The notes: a model not told the origin generated them from the letters alone. DNA of 64,000 nucleotides from Burkholderiaceae bacterium (GCA_017983955.1 JAGOAJ010000010.1:1-64000), one strand, 5' to 3'; shown: positions 1-8,715, numbered from the stretch's first letter. Numbers and translations are program-made.

Positions 1-54
1 AAGCCCTGTTTTTGAAAACAGAATGCCCACCCGAACTGGATCATGATTAGCCAT
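1..54 (-). CDS. AmiC-like amide-binding protein, N-terminal fragment (runs off the window)
   Basis: Eighteen codons are visible on the minus strand, starting at the ATG at 54 and running off the left edge. A good ribosome binding site (AGGAG) lies just upstream on that strand. The visible residues, MANHDPVRVGILFSKTGL, resemble the N-terminus of AmiC, the periplasmic-binding-fold sensor of the Pseudomonas amidase operon, and of the related UrtA-type binding proteins; they carry no signal peptide, which favours a cytoplasmic sensor over a second transport protein. It lies 90 bases after urtE on the same strand, so it probably belongs to the urt transcript. Only the first strand and loop are visible, so the AmiC call is an inference from 18 residues and from context. 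Confidence 0.55.
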   Translation of the reverse strand, partial: MANHDPVRVGILFSKTGL

Positions 55-144
55 AATACGTTGTCTCCTACTGGTAATCATTCCTTCCTGACAGGCGCGA
101 GACTGATACCAACCGTTCAGGTATGGGCCCAGCCCCTTAACACC

Positions 145-834
145 CTACACCGTCAAGAAAGCGCGTATATCTTCAAGATCAGCATCGCCTTTCTTTTTCT
201 CGTTGACGATTTCACCACGATCGATCACCAGGAAACGGTCTGCCACTTCGATAGCAAAGCTAAGCACCTGTTCTGACACAATAATTGCCAACTTGCGCTC
301 TTGGCGTAATGCCACCAAAGTACGTGCCAGCTCCTTAATAATTGATGGTTGTATTCCCTCTGTGGGCTCATCCAAGATAAGGACTTTTGGATTTGACACC
401 AGTGCCCTGGCAATAGCCAGCATTTGCTGCTGTCCTCCTGAAAGATTGCCTCCTTTGCGATGCTCCATTTCCTTTAGTACAGGGAAGTACTTATGTATGT
501 AATCAGGTATTTCGCGGGACTGTGTCGTTTCAAGGCCGGTAAGAATGTTTTCCCGTACTGTGAGCAAGGGAAAGATCATGCGTCCCTGAGGAACAAAGGC
601 TAAACCGCGGGCAACTCGCTCATAGCTGGGTTTATCCTGGATTTCGTGTTCTTCAAGCGTCAGCGTGCCACTGCGCAGAGGCAGCATGCCAATAATGGAC
701 TTCAGCAGAGTGGTTTTACCCATCCCATTGCGCCCCATGATAGCCACCGCTTCATTATTGCCTAAGCTTAAAGACACATCGCGGACGATGTGGCTCTGCC
801 CGTAATACACATTCAATTGACTGGCTTTCAGCAT
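145..834 (-). CDS. urtE: Urea/short-chain amide ABC transporter ATP-binding protein UrtE
   Basis: A 229-residue LivF-type ATPase. Walker A (GRNGMGKT) is at about residues 34-41, the signature LSGGQQQ near 132, and Walker B ending LILDEPTEG follows. The TEGIQPS stretch after Walker B is typical of UrtE rather than general LivF proteins. A strong Shine-Dalgarno (AAGGAGG, five bases before the ATG at 834) fixes the start. It is the last of five transporter genes and would couple ATP hydrolysis in the cytoplasm to uptake through UrtB/UrtC. The exact substrate (urea versus formamide or acetamide) cannot be read from this subunit. Confidence 0.88.
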   Translation of the reverse strand: MLKASQLNVYYGQSHIVRDVSLSLGNNEAVAIMGRNGMGKTTLLKSIIGMLPLRSGTLTLEEHEIQDKPSYERVARGLAFVPQGRMIFPLLTVRENILTGLETTQSREIPDYIHKYFPVLKEMEHRKGGNLSGGQQQMLAIARALVSNPKVLILDEPTEGIQPSIIKELARTLVALRQERKLAIIVSEQVLSFAIEVADRFLVIDRGEIVNEKKKGDADLEDIRAFLTV

Positions 835-843
835 ATCGCCTCC

Positions 844-1644
844 TTAGGCGCCAAGATAGACCTCGATAACACGTGCATTATTCTGCACGTCGGCCAGGCT
901 GCCCGAGCAAAGTACAGACCCCTGATGCATAACCGTCACAGTACGGGCAATACTTCTCACAAACTCCATGTCATGCTCAATCAGTACTATGGATTTTCCC
1001 GGGGCAATTGCCATTAACAACTGAGCCGTTTGCTCACGCTCACGAGGGCTCATACCGGCCACAGGCTCATCCAGCAACAACAGTTCAGGGTCCTGAATAA
1101 GTAACATGCCAATTTCAAGCCACTGCTTCTGGCCGTGACTTAATTGACCAGCTTTGGTATCTAGTGATTTATCTAAAAAAACCTGAGTCGCGATGGCCAG
1201 CACCCTATCCATCACTTCGGAGTCACGACGAAAAAACAAGGACCCGAAGACCCCGCGCCCTTTGGGTATTGAAATTTCGAAGTTTTCCAGTACTGTCAGA
1301 TCCTCATAGGTTGACGGAGTCTGAAACTTTCGCGCAACTCCGGCACGAACAATTTGGTGCTCTGCTAGTCGCACAAGATCATGATTTCGGAATCTGACGT
1401 GACCGCTACTAGGTCTGGTTTTCCCGCAAAGCACATCCAGAAATGTGGTTTTCCCAGCGCCGTTAGGACCAATGATCACCCGTAGCTCATTCTTGGCGAT
1501 AGTTAAACTTAAATCATTGAGCGCTTTAAAGCCATCAAACGCGACGGTAAGAGCGTCTATTTGTAGTATGTTCGTTTCCATAGTGTGTGCCTGCCCTAAG
1601 GTCAGTTGAATATCTCGGTGATCCGAAAATATTGCTGTAGTCAT
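844..1644 (-). CDS. urtD: Urea/short-chain amide ABC transporter ATP-binding protein UrtD
   Basis: A LivG-type ATPase of 266 residues. Walker A GPNGAGKT is at about 59-66, the signature is the variant LSHGQKQ typical of UrtD, and Walker B is LLLLDEPVAGM. The ATG at 1644 overlaps the urtC stop by four bases (ATGA), implying translational coupling; a second in-frame ATG 21 codons on (METNILQ) is where family alignments usually begin, so the first 21 residues may be an extension or untranslated. It partners UrtE as the second ATPase of the importer. Confidence 0.88.
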   Translation of the reverse strand: MTTAIFSDHRDIQLTLGQAHTMETNILQIDALTVAFDGFKALNDLSLTIAKNELRVIIGPNGAGKTTFLDVLCGKTRPSSGHVRFRNHDLVRLAEHQIVRAGVARKFQTPSTYEDLTVLENFEISIPKGRGVFGSLFFRRDSEVMDRVLAIATQVFLDKSLDTKAGQLSHGQKQWLEIGMLLIQDPELLLLDEPVAGMSPREREQTAQLLMAIAPGKSIVLIEHDMEFVRSIARTVTVMHQGSVLCSGSLADVQNNARVIEVYLGA

Positions 1645-2690
1645 TTTGCATACCCCCTATTCCCAATGCGTGTAAACATTCTGCTAAAGGCATCCGCCAG
1701 TCCATTGGGAAGTATCATGACCACAGCAATGAACAAAGCGCCTAGAAAGAACAGCCAGCTTTCCGGGAAATACTCAGAAAAATAGGAACGTGCAAAACCC
1801 ACTAACAGGGCGCCCACGATCGCGCCAGGCACAGACAAGCGGCCACCAACAGCGGCATAGATCACCATTTCCACCGACGACATAACACCTACCACGGAAG
1901 GAGCAATCAAGCCCACTTGCACGGTATAAAATGCCCCACCTATAGACGCAAATACCGCGGCCACCATAAATACAAATGCCTTGATCATTGCCGTGTCGTA
2001 ACCTGAGAAACGAACTCGATCTTCACGATCTCTGATAGCAATCAATACCTTACCCAGGCGTGTGCGTATCATCAGGCTGGCTATCGCGGCCACGCCAAAC
2101 AACAATACCAGTTGGATAAAGTACAGCGTAGTGACTGACTCATCGCTAAGAATGTCGTGGCCCAGCAGGGTGCTGAAATCGGTAATTCCATTGGAACCGC
2201 CTGTTTCCCCCTGCTGTCCGATAATCAGCACAGACAACGTCAGCGCCAGCGACAGGGTGACAATGGCAAAATAAACACCACTGACCCGCTTACGAAAAAT
2301 GGCATACGCAAAACCGAAAGCCAGCACGGCGGGGATGACAATGATAGACAGCAAAGTTACAGTAAAACTACTGTATGGCCGCCACCATAAAGGTAGGGCG
2401 TCAACACTGCTCCAGACCATAAAATCAGGTAGATCTGGGGCTGAAGCCTCCAGCTTCAGGAACATGGCCATCAGATAGCCACCTATCCCAAAAAATACGC
2501 CCTGCCCCAAACTAAGAATGCCGCCATAACCCCAGGTCAGAACAATACCGACCGCCACAAAACCCAATGCCAGATATTTGCTAACGATATTTAAACGGTA
2601 GGCATCGAACCAAAGCGGAAAAACCACCACCAACACAACAGCTAGCAGCGCATAGGCCCATATCGAAATTTTCATTGAGCGGTTATTCAT
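1641..2690 (-). CDS. urtC: Urea/short-chain amide ABC transporter permease UrtC
   Basis: A LivM-type inner-membrane permease of 349 residues with about ten hydrophobic segments, beginning with one at residues 8-28. Family landmarks are visible: a GYGGILSLGQGVFFGIGGYLMA stretch near residue 55 (the LivM/UrtC motif) and a C-terminal ILPNGLADA segment. It overlaps urtD by four bases and begins four bases after the urtB stop, so it is clearly part of the same transcript. Length fits UrtC (about 350-360). Confidence 0.9.
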   Translation of the reverse strand: MNNRSMKISIWAYALLAVVLVVVFPLWFDAYRLNIVSKYLALGFVAVGIVLTWGYGGILSLGQGVFFGIGGYLMAMFLKLEASAPDLPDFMVWSSVDALPLWWRPYSSFTVTLLSIIVIPAVLAFGFAYAIFRKRVSGVYFAIVTLSLALTLSVLIIGQQGETGGSNGITDFSTLLGHDILSDESVTTLYFIQLVLLFGVAAIASLMIRTRLGKVLIAIRDREDRVRFSGYDTAMIKAFVFMVAAVFASIGGAFYTVQVGLIAPSVVGVMSSVEMVIYAAVGGRLSVPGAIVGALLVGFARSYFSEYFPESWLFFLGALFIAVVMILPNGLADAFSRMFTRIGNRGYAK

Positions 2691-2694
2691 ATGA

Positions 2695-3597
2695 TTACTC
2701 CCTGACTTTCGATGAAAACAGCCCTTGAGGCCGGAAATACAAGGTGATAATGACGCATAGCAATATCGTCACTTTCGCCGCTGTACCACTCATCAGATAC
2801 TCAAGCGTGGTCTGCGACTGTGCAATCGTGAAAGCAGATAGCGCCGTACCCAGCAGGCTTTGCACACCGCCAAACACCACAACAATGAATGAATCCACTA
2901 TATAAAGCTGACCGGTACCTGGGTTGGTTGATCCCAGCATAGTGAAGACGCTACCCGCAATGCCGGCCAATCCAGAACCCAAGGCAAATGTCAGCGCGTC
3001 CACACGGTTGGTATTAATCCCGACTGCTGCACTCATGGCACGATTTTGGGTTACCGCCCGCACCTTAAGTCCCCAGCGGCTTTTATAAAGTAGGAAATAA
3101 ACACCTATGGCGACCATGATGGTCAGCCCAATAATAAATATGCGGTTCAAGGGTAGTTGTATGCTTGCCGTCGGTTCCCAGGCGCCACTTAGCCAAGACG
3201 CCAGGGGCACGCTAACTTCCTGAGACCCAAAGAAGGTGCGATAGCACTGCTGGAGTAGTAGGCTCAATCCCCAAGTAGCAAGCAGGGTGTCCAGAGGACG
3301 GTTATAAAACCAACGTATAAAACTACGCTCTAGCAAATACCCAAAAGCAAACGTCACAGCAAAAGCCGCAAAAATAGCCACAAATAAGTAGATACCCATT
3401 AGCGACGGAAGGAATTTTTGGAAAAACAAGGCAACCATATAGGTGACATAGGCACCTAACGCCATGAGTTCGCCATGAGCCATATTAATAACGCCCATCA
3501 GGCCGAACACTATGGCCAACCCCAGGGACATCAACAACAAGATAGTGAACAAGCTAAGCCCGCTAAAGACCTGCATTACAACAATATCTGGATTCAC
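2695..3597 (-). CDS. urtB: Urea/short-chain amide ABC transporter permease UrtB
   Basis: A LivH-type permease of 300 residues with the characteristic GLMGVINMAHGELMALGAYVTY segment near residue 33 and about eight membrane helices. The protein is the short form: long UrtB proteins of cyanobacteria and many proteobacteria carry an extra N-terminal region, which is absent. The stretch VTQNRAMSAAVGINTNRVD matches the cytoplasmic loop that contacts the ATPases. It lies 122 bases after urtA, a larger spacer than between the other urt genes, which is usual where the binding protein is made in excess. Confidence 0.88.
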   Translation of the reverse strand: MNPDIVVMQVFSGLSLFTILLLMSLGLAIVFGLMGVINMAHGELMALGAYVTYMVALFFQKFLPSLMGIYLFVAIFAAFAVTFAFGYLLERSFIRWFYNRPLDTLLATWGLSLLLQQCYRTFFGSQEVSVPLASWLSGAWEPTASIQLPLNRIFIIGLTIMVAIGVYFLLYKSRWGLKVRAVTQNRAMSAAVGINTNRVDALTFALGSGLAGIAGSVFTMLGSTNPGTGQLYIVDSFIVVVFGGVQSLLGTALSAFTIAQSQTTLEYLMSGTAAKVTILLCVIITLYFRPQGLFSSKVRE

Positions 3598-3664
3598 CCC
3601 TATCTCCTCTACACACGCTTTTTACACAGCTTGGCTTAGCCCAGTAAGATGGTGCGCATTGTTA

Positions 3665-3688
3665 TCCGGCGACCATGCGGCCACCGGA
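3665..3688 (-). other. Possible hairpin in the urtA-urtB spacer
   Basis: Arms TCCGG and CCGGA flank a 14-base loop that can form a few further pairs (GGC/GCC). No T-run follows on the minus strand. In binding-protein operons such structures often protect the 3' end of the binding-protein message. The stem is short, so this is weakly supported. Confidence 0.3.
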
Positions 3689-3719
3689 CATCCTGTTCAT
3701 TAAAAGAGAGCTGCTGTAA

Positions 3720-4913
3720 TTAGAGCTTGGGGAACGGTACGGGCTGTACCAAATCAGGCGTTTCGTATTCGATATCAAACTGCCCATCTTCACGTGCCCT
3801 GCCTACCCGGACCTTCTTCCACACGTGGTGGTTTTCCATATCGAAACGCACAGTACCTTCGGGGGCATCAATACTTAGCCCCGCACTGGCGGCCATCACG
3901 TCCGCGGGCTCAAACGAGCCTGCTTTTTCAACTGCATTTTTCCAAAGATATACCGAGTTATATGCACACTGCATGGGGTCGCCCACGACTCTGTCCTGGC
4001 CGTATTTGTCCTTGAAGGCTTTTACAAAACGGGCATTTTCAGGGCTATCCAGTGATTGAAAATAACCCATGCAGGCGTGATAACCAACAGCGTTTTCCTT
4101 GCCTATGCCTTCCACTTCGTTCTCCGAAACCACGGTGGACAACAAGGTGATTTTTGTGCCATCCAGACCCGCCGCCCTAAGCTGCTTATAGAAAGCCACG
4201 TTACTTCCACCCACCACGGTGCTGTAGATGCAATCCGGTTTGGCTTCTTTGATTTTATTGATAATGGAGGAAAACTCGGTGTGACCCAAAGGGGCGTACT
4301 CTTCGCCTAACACCGTGCCACCCAGGCTTTGAATAACCGGCTTGGCAATTTTGTTGCAGGTAACCGGGTAGATATAGTTTGAACCTACCAGGAAGAACTT
4401 CTTACCCCGTTCGCGTGCCATCCAGGTAATAGCGGCAACCACCGACTGCGTTGCTTCCTGAGACGTGTACAAACAATGTTTATCCTGCTCTTGGCCTTCA
4501 AAATAGGTGGGGTAATACAAAAGGCTTTTAGCTTGGTTGATGGCAGGAAGCACCGCTTTGCGGTGGGCTGATGAGTAGCAACCAATGATGGCAACGACTT
4601 TATCCCTGCGTAACAGCACTTTGGCCTTCTCGGCAAAAATTGGGCTTTCGCTGCCACCATCTTCAAGGTAGGGAATAATTTGTCGCCCCAACACCCCACC
4701 AGCGGCGTTGATCTCTTCAATAGCCATCTTTTCAGCATCTATCTGTGCTACTTCTGCAATGGCAAAGGTTCCGGTTAAGGAATGCAGCAAACCCAGCCTC
4801 ACCTTATCGGCTGTCACCCCTGCTGGTTGCGCCCTTACCAGTCCGGGAAAAGTACTGATTGCAGCAAACGCTCCACTGGTTTGAAGAAATCGGCGTCGTG
4901 ATACCTGTGTCAT
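3720..4913 (-). CDS. urtA: Urea/short-chain amide ABC transporter substrate-binding protein UrtA
   Basis: A 397-residue type I periplasmic binding protein. It begins with a twin-arginine signal (SRRRFLQ at residues 5-11, then a hydrophobic stretch ending near AQPAG), so it is probably exported folded by Tat. The body shows UrtA/FmdD landmarks: VRLGLLHSLTGTFAI, IGCYSSAHRKAVLPA, LLYYPTYFEGQEQ, GSNYIYP and IDAPEGTVRFD near the end. These last motifs are shared with AmiC, which fits recognition of urea or small amides. The start at 4913 has AAGGAG nine bases upstream. A leader of about 280 bases with an intrinsic terminator precedes it. Confidence 0.9.
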   Translation of the reverse strand: MTQVSRRRFLQTSGAFAAISTFPGLVRAQPAGVTADKVRLGLLHSLTGTFAIAEVAQIDAEKMAIEEINAAGGVLGRQIIPYLEDGGSESPIFAEKAKVLLRRDKVVAIIGCYSSAHRKAVLPAINQAKSLLYYPTYFEGQEQDKHCLYTSQEATQSVVAAITWMARERGKKFFLVGSNYIYPVTCNKIAKPVIQSLGGTVLGEEYAPLGHTEFSSIINKIKEAKPDCIYSTVVGGSNVAFYKQLRAAGLDGTKITLLSTVVSENEVEGIGKENAVGYHACMGYFQSLDSPENARFVKAFKDKYGQDRVVGDPMQCAYNSVYLWKNAVEKAGSFEPADVMAASAGLSIDAPEGTVRFDMENHHVWKKVRVGRAREDGQFDIEYETPDLVQPVPFPKL

Positions 4914-5049
4914 AGTTATGTCTCCTTAGGATTTATATTTTTGATCTACAGCCATTTACTTCCTAGCTTGTGGCACACGCAGCTCCATCCCCACCACATG
5001 CACACACGCCGCCGCCCTTCTTTCAGCCTTGTAAAAGCAAAAAACAAAA

Positions 5050-5086
5050 AAGCCCCACCAAGACGGATAAGGTCCTGGTGGGGCTT
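5050..5086 (-). terminator. Strong intrinsic terminator in the leader of urtA (possible attenuator)
   Basis: Arms AAGCCCCACCA (5050-5060) and TGGTGGGGCTT (5076-5086) pair perfectly over 11 bases; inside the loop GAC/GTC (5062-5064, 5072-5074) can extend the stem across one mismatch. Both sides carry A/T runs, so it could terminate in either direction; on the minus strand it is followed by TTTTTTG and a further T-run. It may simply end the ubiX-DUF486 transcript, but it also lies downstream of a good minus-strand promoter (5197-5225) and 137 bases before urtA, which is the geometry of an attenuator. Confidence 0.85.
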
Positions 5087-5196
5087 TTTTGCCCTGCACC
5101 TAGCTGGCAGCATTGACAGCGGATGCGTAATGGTTTGACTGGTATTACAAAAACTGGCGCGAAATACGGGCGTTTAACCACGATTCGGCGTAAGTC

Positions 5197-5225
5197 AATA
5201 TACTAATGCGTCTTATCTTTGTCAA
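5197..5225 (-). promoter_or_regulatory. Sigma-70-type promoter reading towards urtA
   Basis: On the minus strand a perfect -35 TTGACA (5225-5220) is followed after exactly 17 bases by TATATT (5202-5197, five of six consensus positions). Transcription would begin near 5190, giving a leader of roughly 275 bases that contains the terminator at 5050-5086 before the urtA start. It lies just downstream of the stop of the DUF486 gene. No equally good promoter is visible between the terminator and urtA. Confidence 0.6.
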
Positions 5226-5273
5226 TAGTGGTTAGTGCTGCTGTAAAAAATTTTCACAGCAACAGTCTGTCTG

Positions 5274-5615
5274 TTAAAACGGCGAGCGGAACACGAAAAA
5301 GGCACCTAATGCAATCAAGCCAAAACCAATCCCATGGTTAATAGTCAGATTCTCTTTTAAAAAGAAAACTGAAAAACCAGCAAATATTATCAATGTAATC
5401 ACCTCTTGCATGGTTTTTAGTTCGGCAGCGCTATAAACAGCATGCCCAATACGATTGGCAGGAACGGCCAAGCAGTACTCTAGCAGCGCGATAGACCAAC
5501 TAATTAAGACCACCTTAAGCAAGGGGCTGCTGGGATAGCGCAGATGCCCATACCATGCGAAGGTCATAAATACGTTAGACAAAACCAGCAACACTATGGG
5601 AAGAAATTTCTGCAT
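5274..5615 (-). CDS. DMT-like membrane protein, DUF486 family
   Basis: A 113-residue integral membrane protein with four hydrophobic segments (about 3-20, 33-50, 68-88 and 92-110). The sequence from FMTFAWYGHLRY through EYCLAVPANRIGH to LKENLTINHGIGFGLIALGAFFVF matches the DUF486 (COG3169) family, which is distantly related to small drug/metabolite transporters. Function is unknown. GAGG precedes the ATG at 5615 at a usable distance. It lies 49 bases after ubiX on the same strand. Confidence 0.85.
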   Translation of the reverse strand: MQKFLPIVLLVLSNVFMTFAWYGHLRYPSSPLLKVVLISWSIALLEYCLAVPANRIGHAVYSAAELKTMQEVITLIIFAGFSVFFLKENLTINHGIGFGLIALGAFFVFRSPF

Positions 5616-5664
5616 GTTTCCTCTGTCCTAACTGATAAATAGAGTGCGCTGAAGCTGCGCTCGG

Positions 5665-6264
5665 CTAATCCGTATCCTTCCAGCGCTTAACCAATCCAGC
5701 TTCCAGGTCAAACAAATCCAGCGCCCTACCCACGGTATGGTCCACCAGCTCGTCTATCGTTTTAGGCATGGGATAAAACGCGGGTACGGGCGGCATAATG
5801 ATGGCGCCCATTTCGGTGGCAGCCACCATATTGCGGCAATGGCCCAGATGCAAAGGGGTTTCACGCACCATCAGTACCAGGCGGCGGCGCTCTTTCAGGG
5901 TCACATCGGCAGCCCGCGACACCAGGGTGCTACACACGCCGGTCGCGATTTCAGCCAAGGTTTTGACCGAACAAGGCGCGACTATCATGCCGTGGGCACG
6001 AAACGATCCGCTGGATATGGATGCCGCCACGTCATCATTCGCATGCACATGGTCTGCCAAGGCGTTGACGTCGGCCACTTTCATATCGCTTTCGTAGGCT
6101 AAGGCCACCATGGCGGAACGCGACATGACCAAGTGCGTTTCCATATCCAGTTGGCGTAAAGCCTGCAGCATGCGTATGGCGTAAATATGACCCGACGCCC
6201 CCGTCACAGCAACGATCATGCGTTTTTTTGGAGCATTACGGGATGTAATAACGTCTTGGGACAA
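5665..6264 (-). CDS. ubiX: UbiX-type flavin prenyltransferase
   Basis: A 199-residue flavoprotein of the UbiX/Pad1 family, which prenylates FMN to make the cofactor of UbiD-type decarboxylases. Landmarks: the FMN-binding loop MIVAVTGASGHIYAIRML at about 16-33, IVAPCSVKTLAEIATGV in the middle, MVRETPLHLGHCRNM and IMPPVPAFYPMPKTIDELVDHTVGRALDLF near the end. The chosen start is a TTG at 6264, five bases after GAGG; an internal ATG at 6219 would begin right at the nucleotide-binding strand and lacks a ribosome site. No ubiD gene is visible in the window, so whether it serves ubiquinone synthesis or an aromatic-acid decarboxylase is open. Confidence 0.85.
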   Translation of the reverse strand: MSQDVITSRNAPKKRMIVAVTGASGHIYAIRMLQALRQLDMETHLVMSRSAMVALAYESDMKVADVNALADHVHANDDVAASISSGSFRAHGMIVAPCSVKTLAEIATGVCSTLVSRAADVTLKERRRLVLMVRETPLHLGHCRNMVAATEMGAIIMPPVPAFYPMPKTIDELVDHTVGRALDLFDLEAGLVKRWKDTD

Positions 6265-6413
6265 AATAACCTCGGTGGTAAATGATTAAGCGATAACAAT
6301 ACACTAATGTCTGCTAATTAACCGTCACAAATGTCTAAAGTCAGAGCGTGGATACTAAGGGGGCAGAATCACGTAAAATGGAGATTGTCTCTAATTGTTA
6401 GCAGCAGTGCGGC

Positions 6414-7706
6414 ATGGCCGCCTTTATATTGGCTAGTGCTATGTTGAAATACATCCTGATTGTTTTATACGCCCTGATCCCACTGGCCAACCTGAATAGC
6501 GCCGATGCGCCCAGCGCGCTATTTTATGCCTGCTTGATTGTCGCTTTGGCTATGCTGTCCACCCAGCGCTTTGCCGGGGCGGGCGCGCTATCCACACGTT
6601 ATCAGCCATTAATTATCAGCTACAGCATTCTACTTCTGGCAGTAACGCTATCGTCTTTGGCCTATGGTCACTGGGCTGGAACCAATGGGGAAGGGGCATT
6701 ACGCTTTTTCCTGGGGCTGTGGCTGTTGCTGCTGGCCTTACCCCAGATAGACCGGAAGTTATTGCAACAATCCGTCTGGGGCGTATACGTGGCGGGGCTA
6801 GTGTCTACTGTGCTGGTGTTCAAGCTAACTTGGCCCACATTTGTACGGCCAGACACCCCCTTTCATAACGCGGTCACCTATGGGAACTTCATGCTGATAC
6901 TTAGCATGATCAGTGTGTTTTCCATTAACTGGCCTTTAACATCTTGGCCACGTACTGAGCGAATTTTCAAACTTCTAACTAGCGCGATTATTTTTGGCGG
7001 CTTTATGCTGACGCAAACGCGATCAGGCTGGGTGGCCATGCCCCTGTTTATTTTGTTGGGGGTGATCCTATTTTCACGCTCCCGCCACTTAGGACGCCTA
7101 CTAGCCTGTACGCTGATAGGTTTAGTAGTGGCCGCAGGCGTATTTGCGTCAAGCGATGCCTTGCGTGACCGCACCGCAATGGCATACAAAGAAATCGCTG
7201 AATGCCGTGGTGAAGGCAGCACCAGCCTTACTTCAGTCTGTGTCCGCTTGCAGTTATGGCGCGCTTCTATCGATATGTTCAAACAACACCCTTGGGTAGG
7301 CATAGGGGATGGTAGTCGTTTCCCTGACGTGCTAAAGACGGAGTCTTACCCCAAAGGGCTAGTGTCCGAATTTGTGATTACTGAATACTTTGGCGAACCC
7401 CATAATGATCTGCTGTTTGCGCTGGCGGCATTTGGCCTGCCAGGAGCATTGGGACTATTGCTAATTTACTTGGCGCCAGTCTGGTATTTTGCCAGGCGGC
7501 TAGGCCCAGGACGCAGTCCCGAAGCACGCGCTGCGGCGGCGATGGGCATAGCGTTTTGTCTGGGCTTCGCCATATTCGGCATTACCGAACTAATGTTCAG
7601 ACGTATGCACACCATAGGGTTCTACGTCATGTTTGTGGCGTTATTTATGACGCTCTCCGACCCTGAAAATGATTGCACAACTCAAAACAACAAGGCGATA
7701 TCTTAA
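6414..7706 (+). CDS. O-antigen ligase family protein (Wzy_C domain)
   Basis: A 430-residue polytopic membrane protein with about ten to twelve helices and one large periplasmic loop, the WaaL/Wzy_C fold. The loop region contains LWRASIDMFKQHPWVGIGDG followed by EPHNDLLFALAAFGLPGALG; the HND motif and the downstream glycine-rich helix are typical of O-antigen ligases that move a lipid-linked glycan onto lipid A-core. It overlaps the next gene by one base (TAATG), so the two are coupled. Members of this superfamily also act as polymerases or protein glycosyltransferases, so the acceptor is not certain. Confidence 0.75.
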   Translation: MAAFILASAMLKYILIVLYALIPLANLNSADAPSALFYACLIVALAMLSTQRFAGAGALSTRYQPLIISYSILLLAVTLSSLAYGHWAGTNGEGALRFFLGLWLLLLALPQIDRKLLQQSVWGVYVAGLVSTVLVFKLTWPTFVRPDTPFHNAVTYGNFMLILSMISVFSINWPLTSWPRTERIFKLLTSAIIFGGFMLTQTRSGWVAMPLFILLGVILFSRSRHLGRLLACTLIGLVVAAGVFASSDALRDRTAMAYKEIAECRGEGSTSLTSVCVRLQLWRASIDMFKQHPWVGIGDGSRFPDVLKTESYPKGLVSEFVITEYFGEPHNDLLFALAAFGLPGALGLLLIYLAPVWYFARRLGPGRSPEARAAAAMGIAFCLGFAIFGITELMFRRMHTIGFYVMFVALFMTLSDPENDCTTQNNKAIS

Positions 7707-8638
7707 TGTCTGATAGTGTGGTTTTTCTTCGCAGCATGCAGTATTTTGGTGATCAGTTGGCAGCCTATCCTTTGCTGTACCAACTAAAACAATGTCGCCC
7801 GGACCACAAAATTCGGGTCGTGGCTCATGATCCGGTCCAGGCCTATTACGCCGATTTACCCTGGGTGGACGAATTTATCCAGGCAGATCGCTTTATCGAC
7901 AAGTATCGCGCCATTACAAAAAAGACCAATCTGGTCATGGCTTTGCATCACTCCAGTGAAAAATACGGGGCACTGGCCTTGCTGCGCTGGCCTGCATTAC
8001 GCTTGGGCTTCAAGAACCAACGTGTCACGGACTTTGTCTGGAATCATTCCTGGCCTAAAGACATGGATGAATACATAGGCCTGGCCAACTTGAACCTGCT
8101 ACGCAGGACTTACGACTTTGCGCCTGAAGTAGCGGCGCGTGGTTGCATGGCCGCTATCGCGGCTGGCGCCCAGGCATCCACGTCAACTGCTGACGTCGTG
8201 ATGATGCCAGGCGGTGGTGCAGGGCAATTCAAGCGATGGGGCGTGCGCAACTATGTGGCGCTGGCTGATCAGCTGAAAACAGTCTTGGGTCAGGACGCTA
8301 GCTTCTGTTTTATTCTGGGGCCTGCCGAAGTCGAGGAAACAGCCTATTTGCAAAGCCTGGCACGGCCGGATTTTCAGTTGCTGATCTCGCAACCGATTGC
8401 AGATATTGCCTATGTGGCCTTACACAGCCGCCTGATTGTGGCCAATGACTGCGGCCCGTCGCATCTAGCGCAAAATACCTGCAGGCCTTATGTAGGATTA
8501 TTCAATGAACCTAACCTGGAATGGTTCTGGAGCCGTGACAATTCGGCCTCGGTAACCCCTACCAATGGCACAACCGACATCCAGTCCATCAGCATCGCTC
8601 AGGTTTTTTCTGCCTGCCAAAAGGTCTTAGCCGTCTAG
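7706..8638 (+). CDS. Glycosyltransferase family 9 (heptosyltransferase-like)
   Basis: A protein of 310 residues when started at the ATG at 7706, whose first base is the last base of the preceding gene's stop codon. An upstream in-frame TTG at 7673 lies inside the ligase gene and is less likely. The N-terminal half has VFLRSMQYFGDQLAAYPLLYQLK, the C-terminal half MPGGGAGQFKRWGVRNYVALADQL, FCFILGPAEVEE, and VANDCGPSHLAQ, the GT-B nucleotide-sugar pocket seen in GT9 heptosyltransferases. Probably adds a sugar to lipopolysaccharide core in the cytoplasm, together with the neighbouring ligase. Donor and acceptor are unknown. Confidence 0.8.
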   Translation: MSDSVVFLRSMQYFGDQLAAYPLLYQLKQCRPDHKIRVVAHDPVQAYYADLPWVDEFIQADRFIDKYRAITKKTNLVMALHHSSEKYGALALLRWPALRLGFKNQRVTDFVWNHSWPKDMDEYIGLANLNLLRRTYDFAPEVAARGCMAAIAAGAQASTSTADVVMMPGGGAGQFKRWGVRNYVALADQLKTVLGQDASFCFILGPAEVEETAYLQSLARPDFQLLISQPIADIAYVALHSRLIVANDCGPSHLAQNTCRPYVGLFNEPNLEWFWSRDNSASVTPTNGTTDIQSISIAQVFSACQKVLAV

Positions 8639-8715
8639 GGATATACCCTTAATACTAAAACCAAGGCAGATACGGACCGGTGCCACTAGCCCCGGTTTCA
8701 GCGGCCCTCCAGCTT

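Noticed and set aside
4970-5000. GG-N10-GC on the minus strand upstream of urtA
   Set aside because: The rest of the -24/-12 consensus is absent (GGGGATGGAGCTGC), while a good sigma-70 promoter exists further upstream.
5050-5190. Guanidine-I (ykkC) riboswitch or ANTAR two-hairpin element in the urt leader
   Set aside because: The conserved ykkC blocks are missing. One possible hairpin has a six-base loop starting with A (AGCTAG) but lacks G at loop position 4, and no second hairpin was found.
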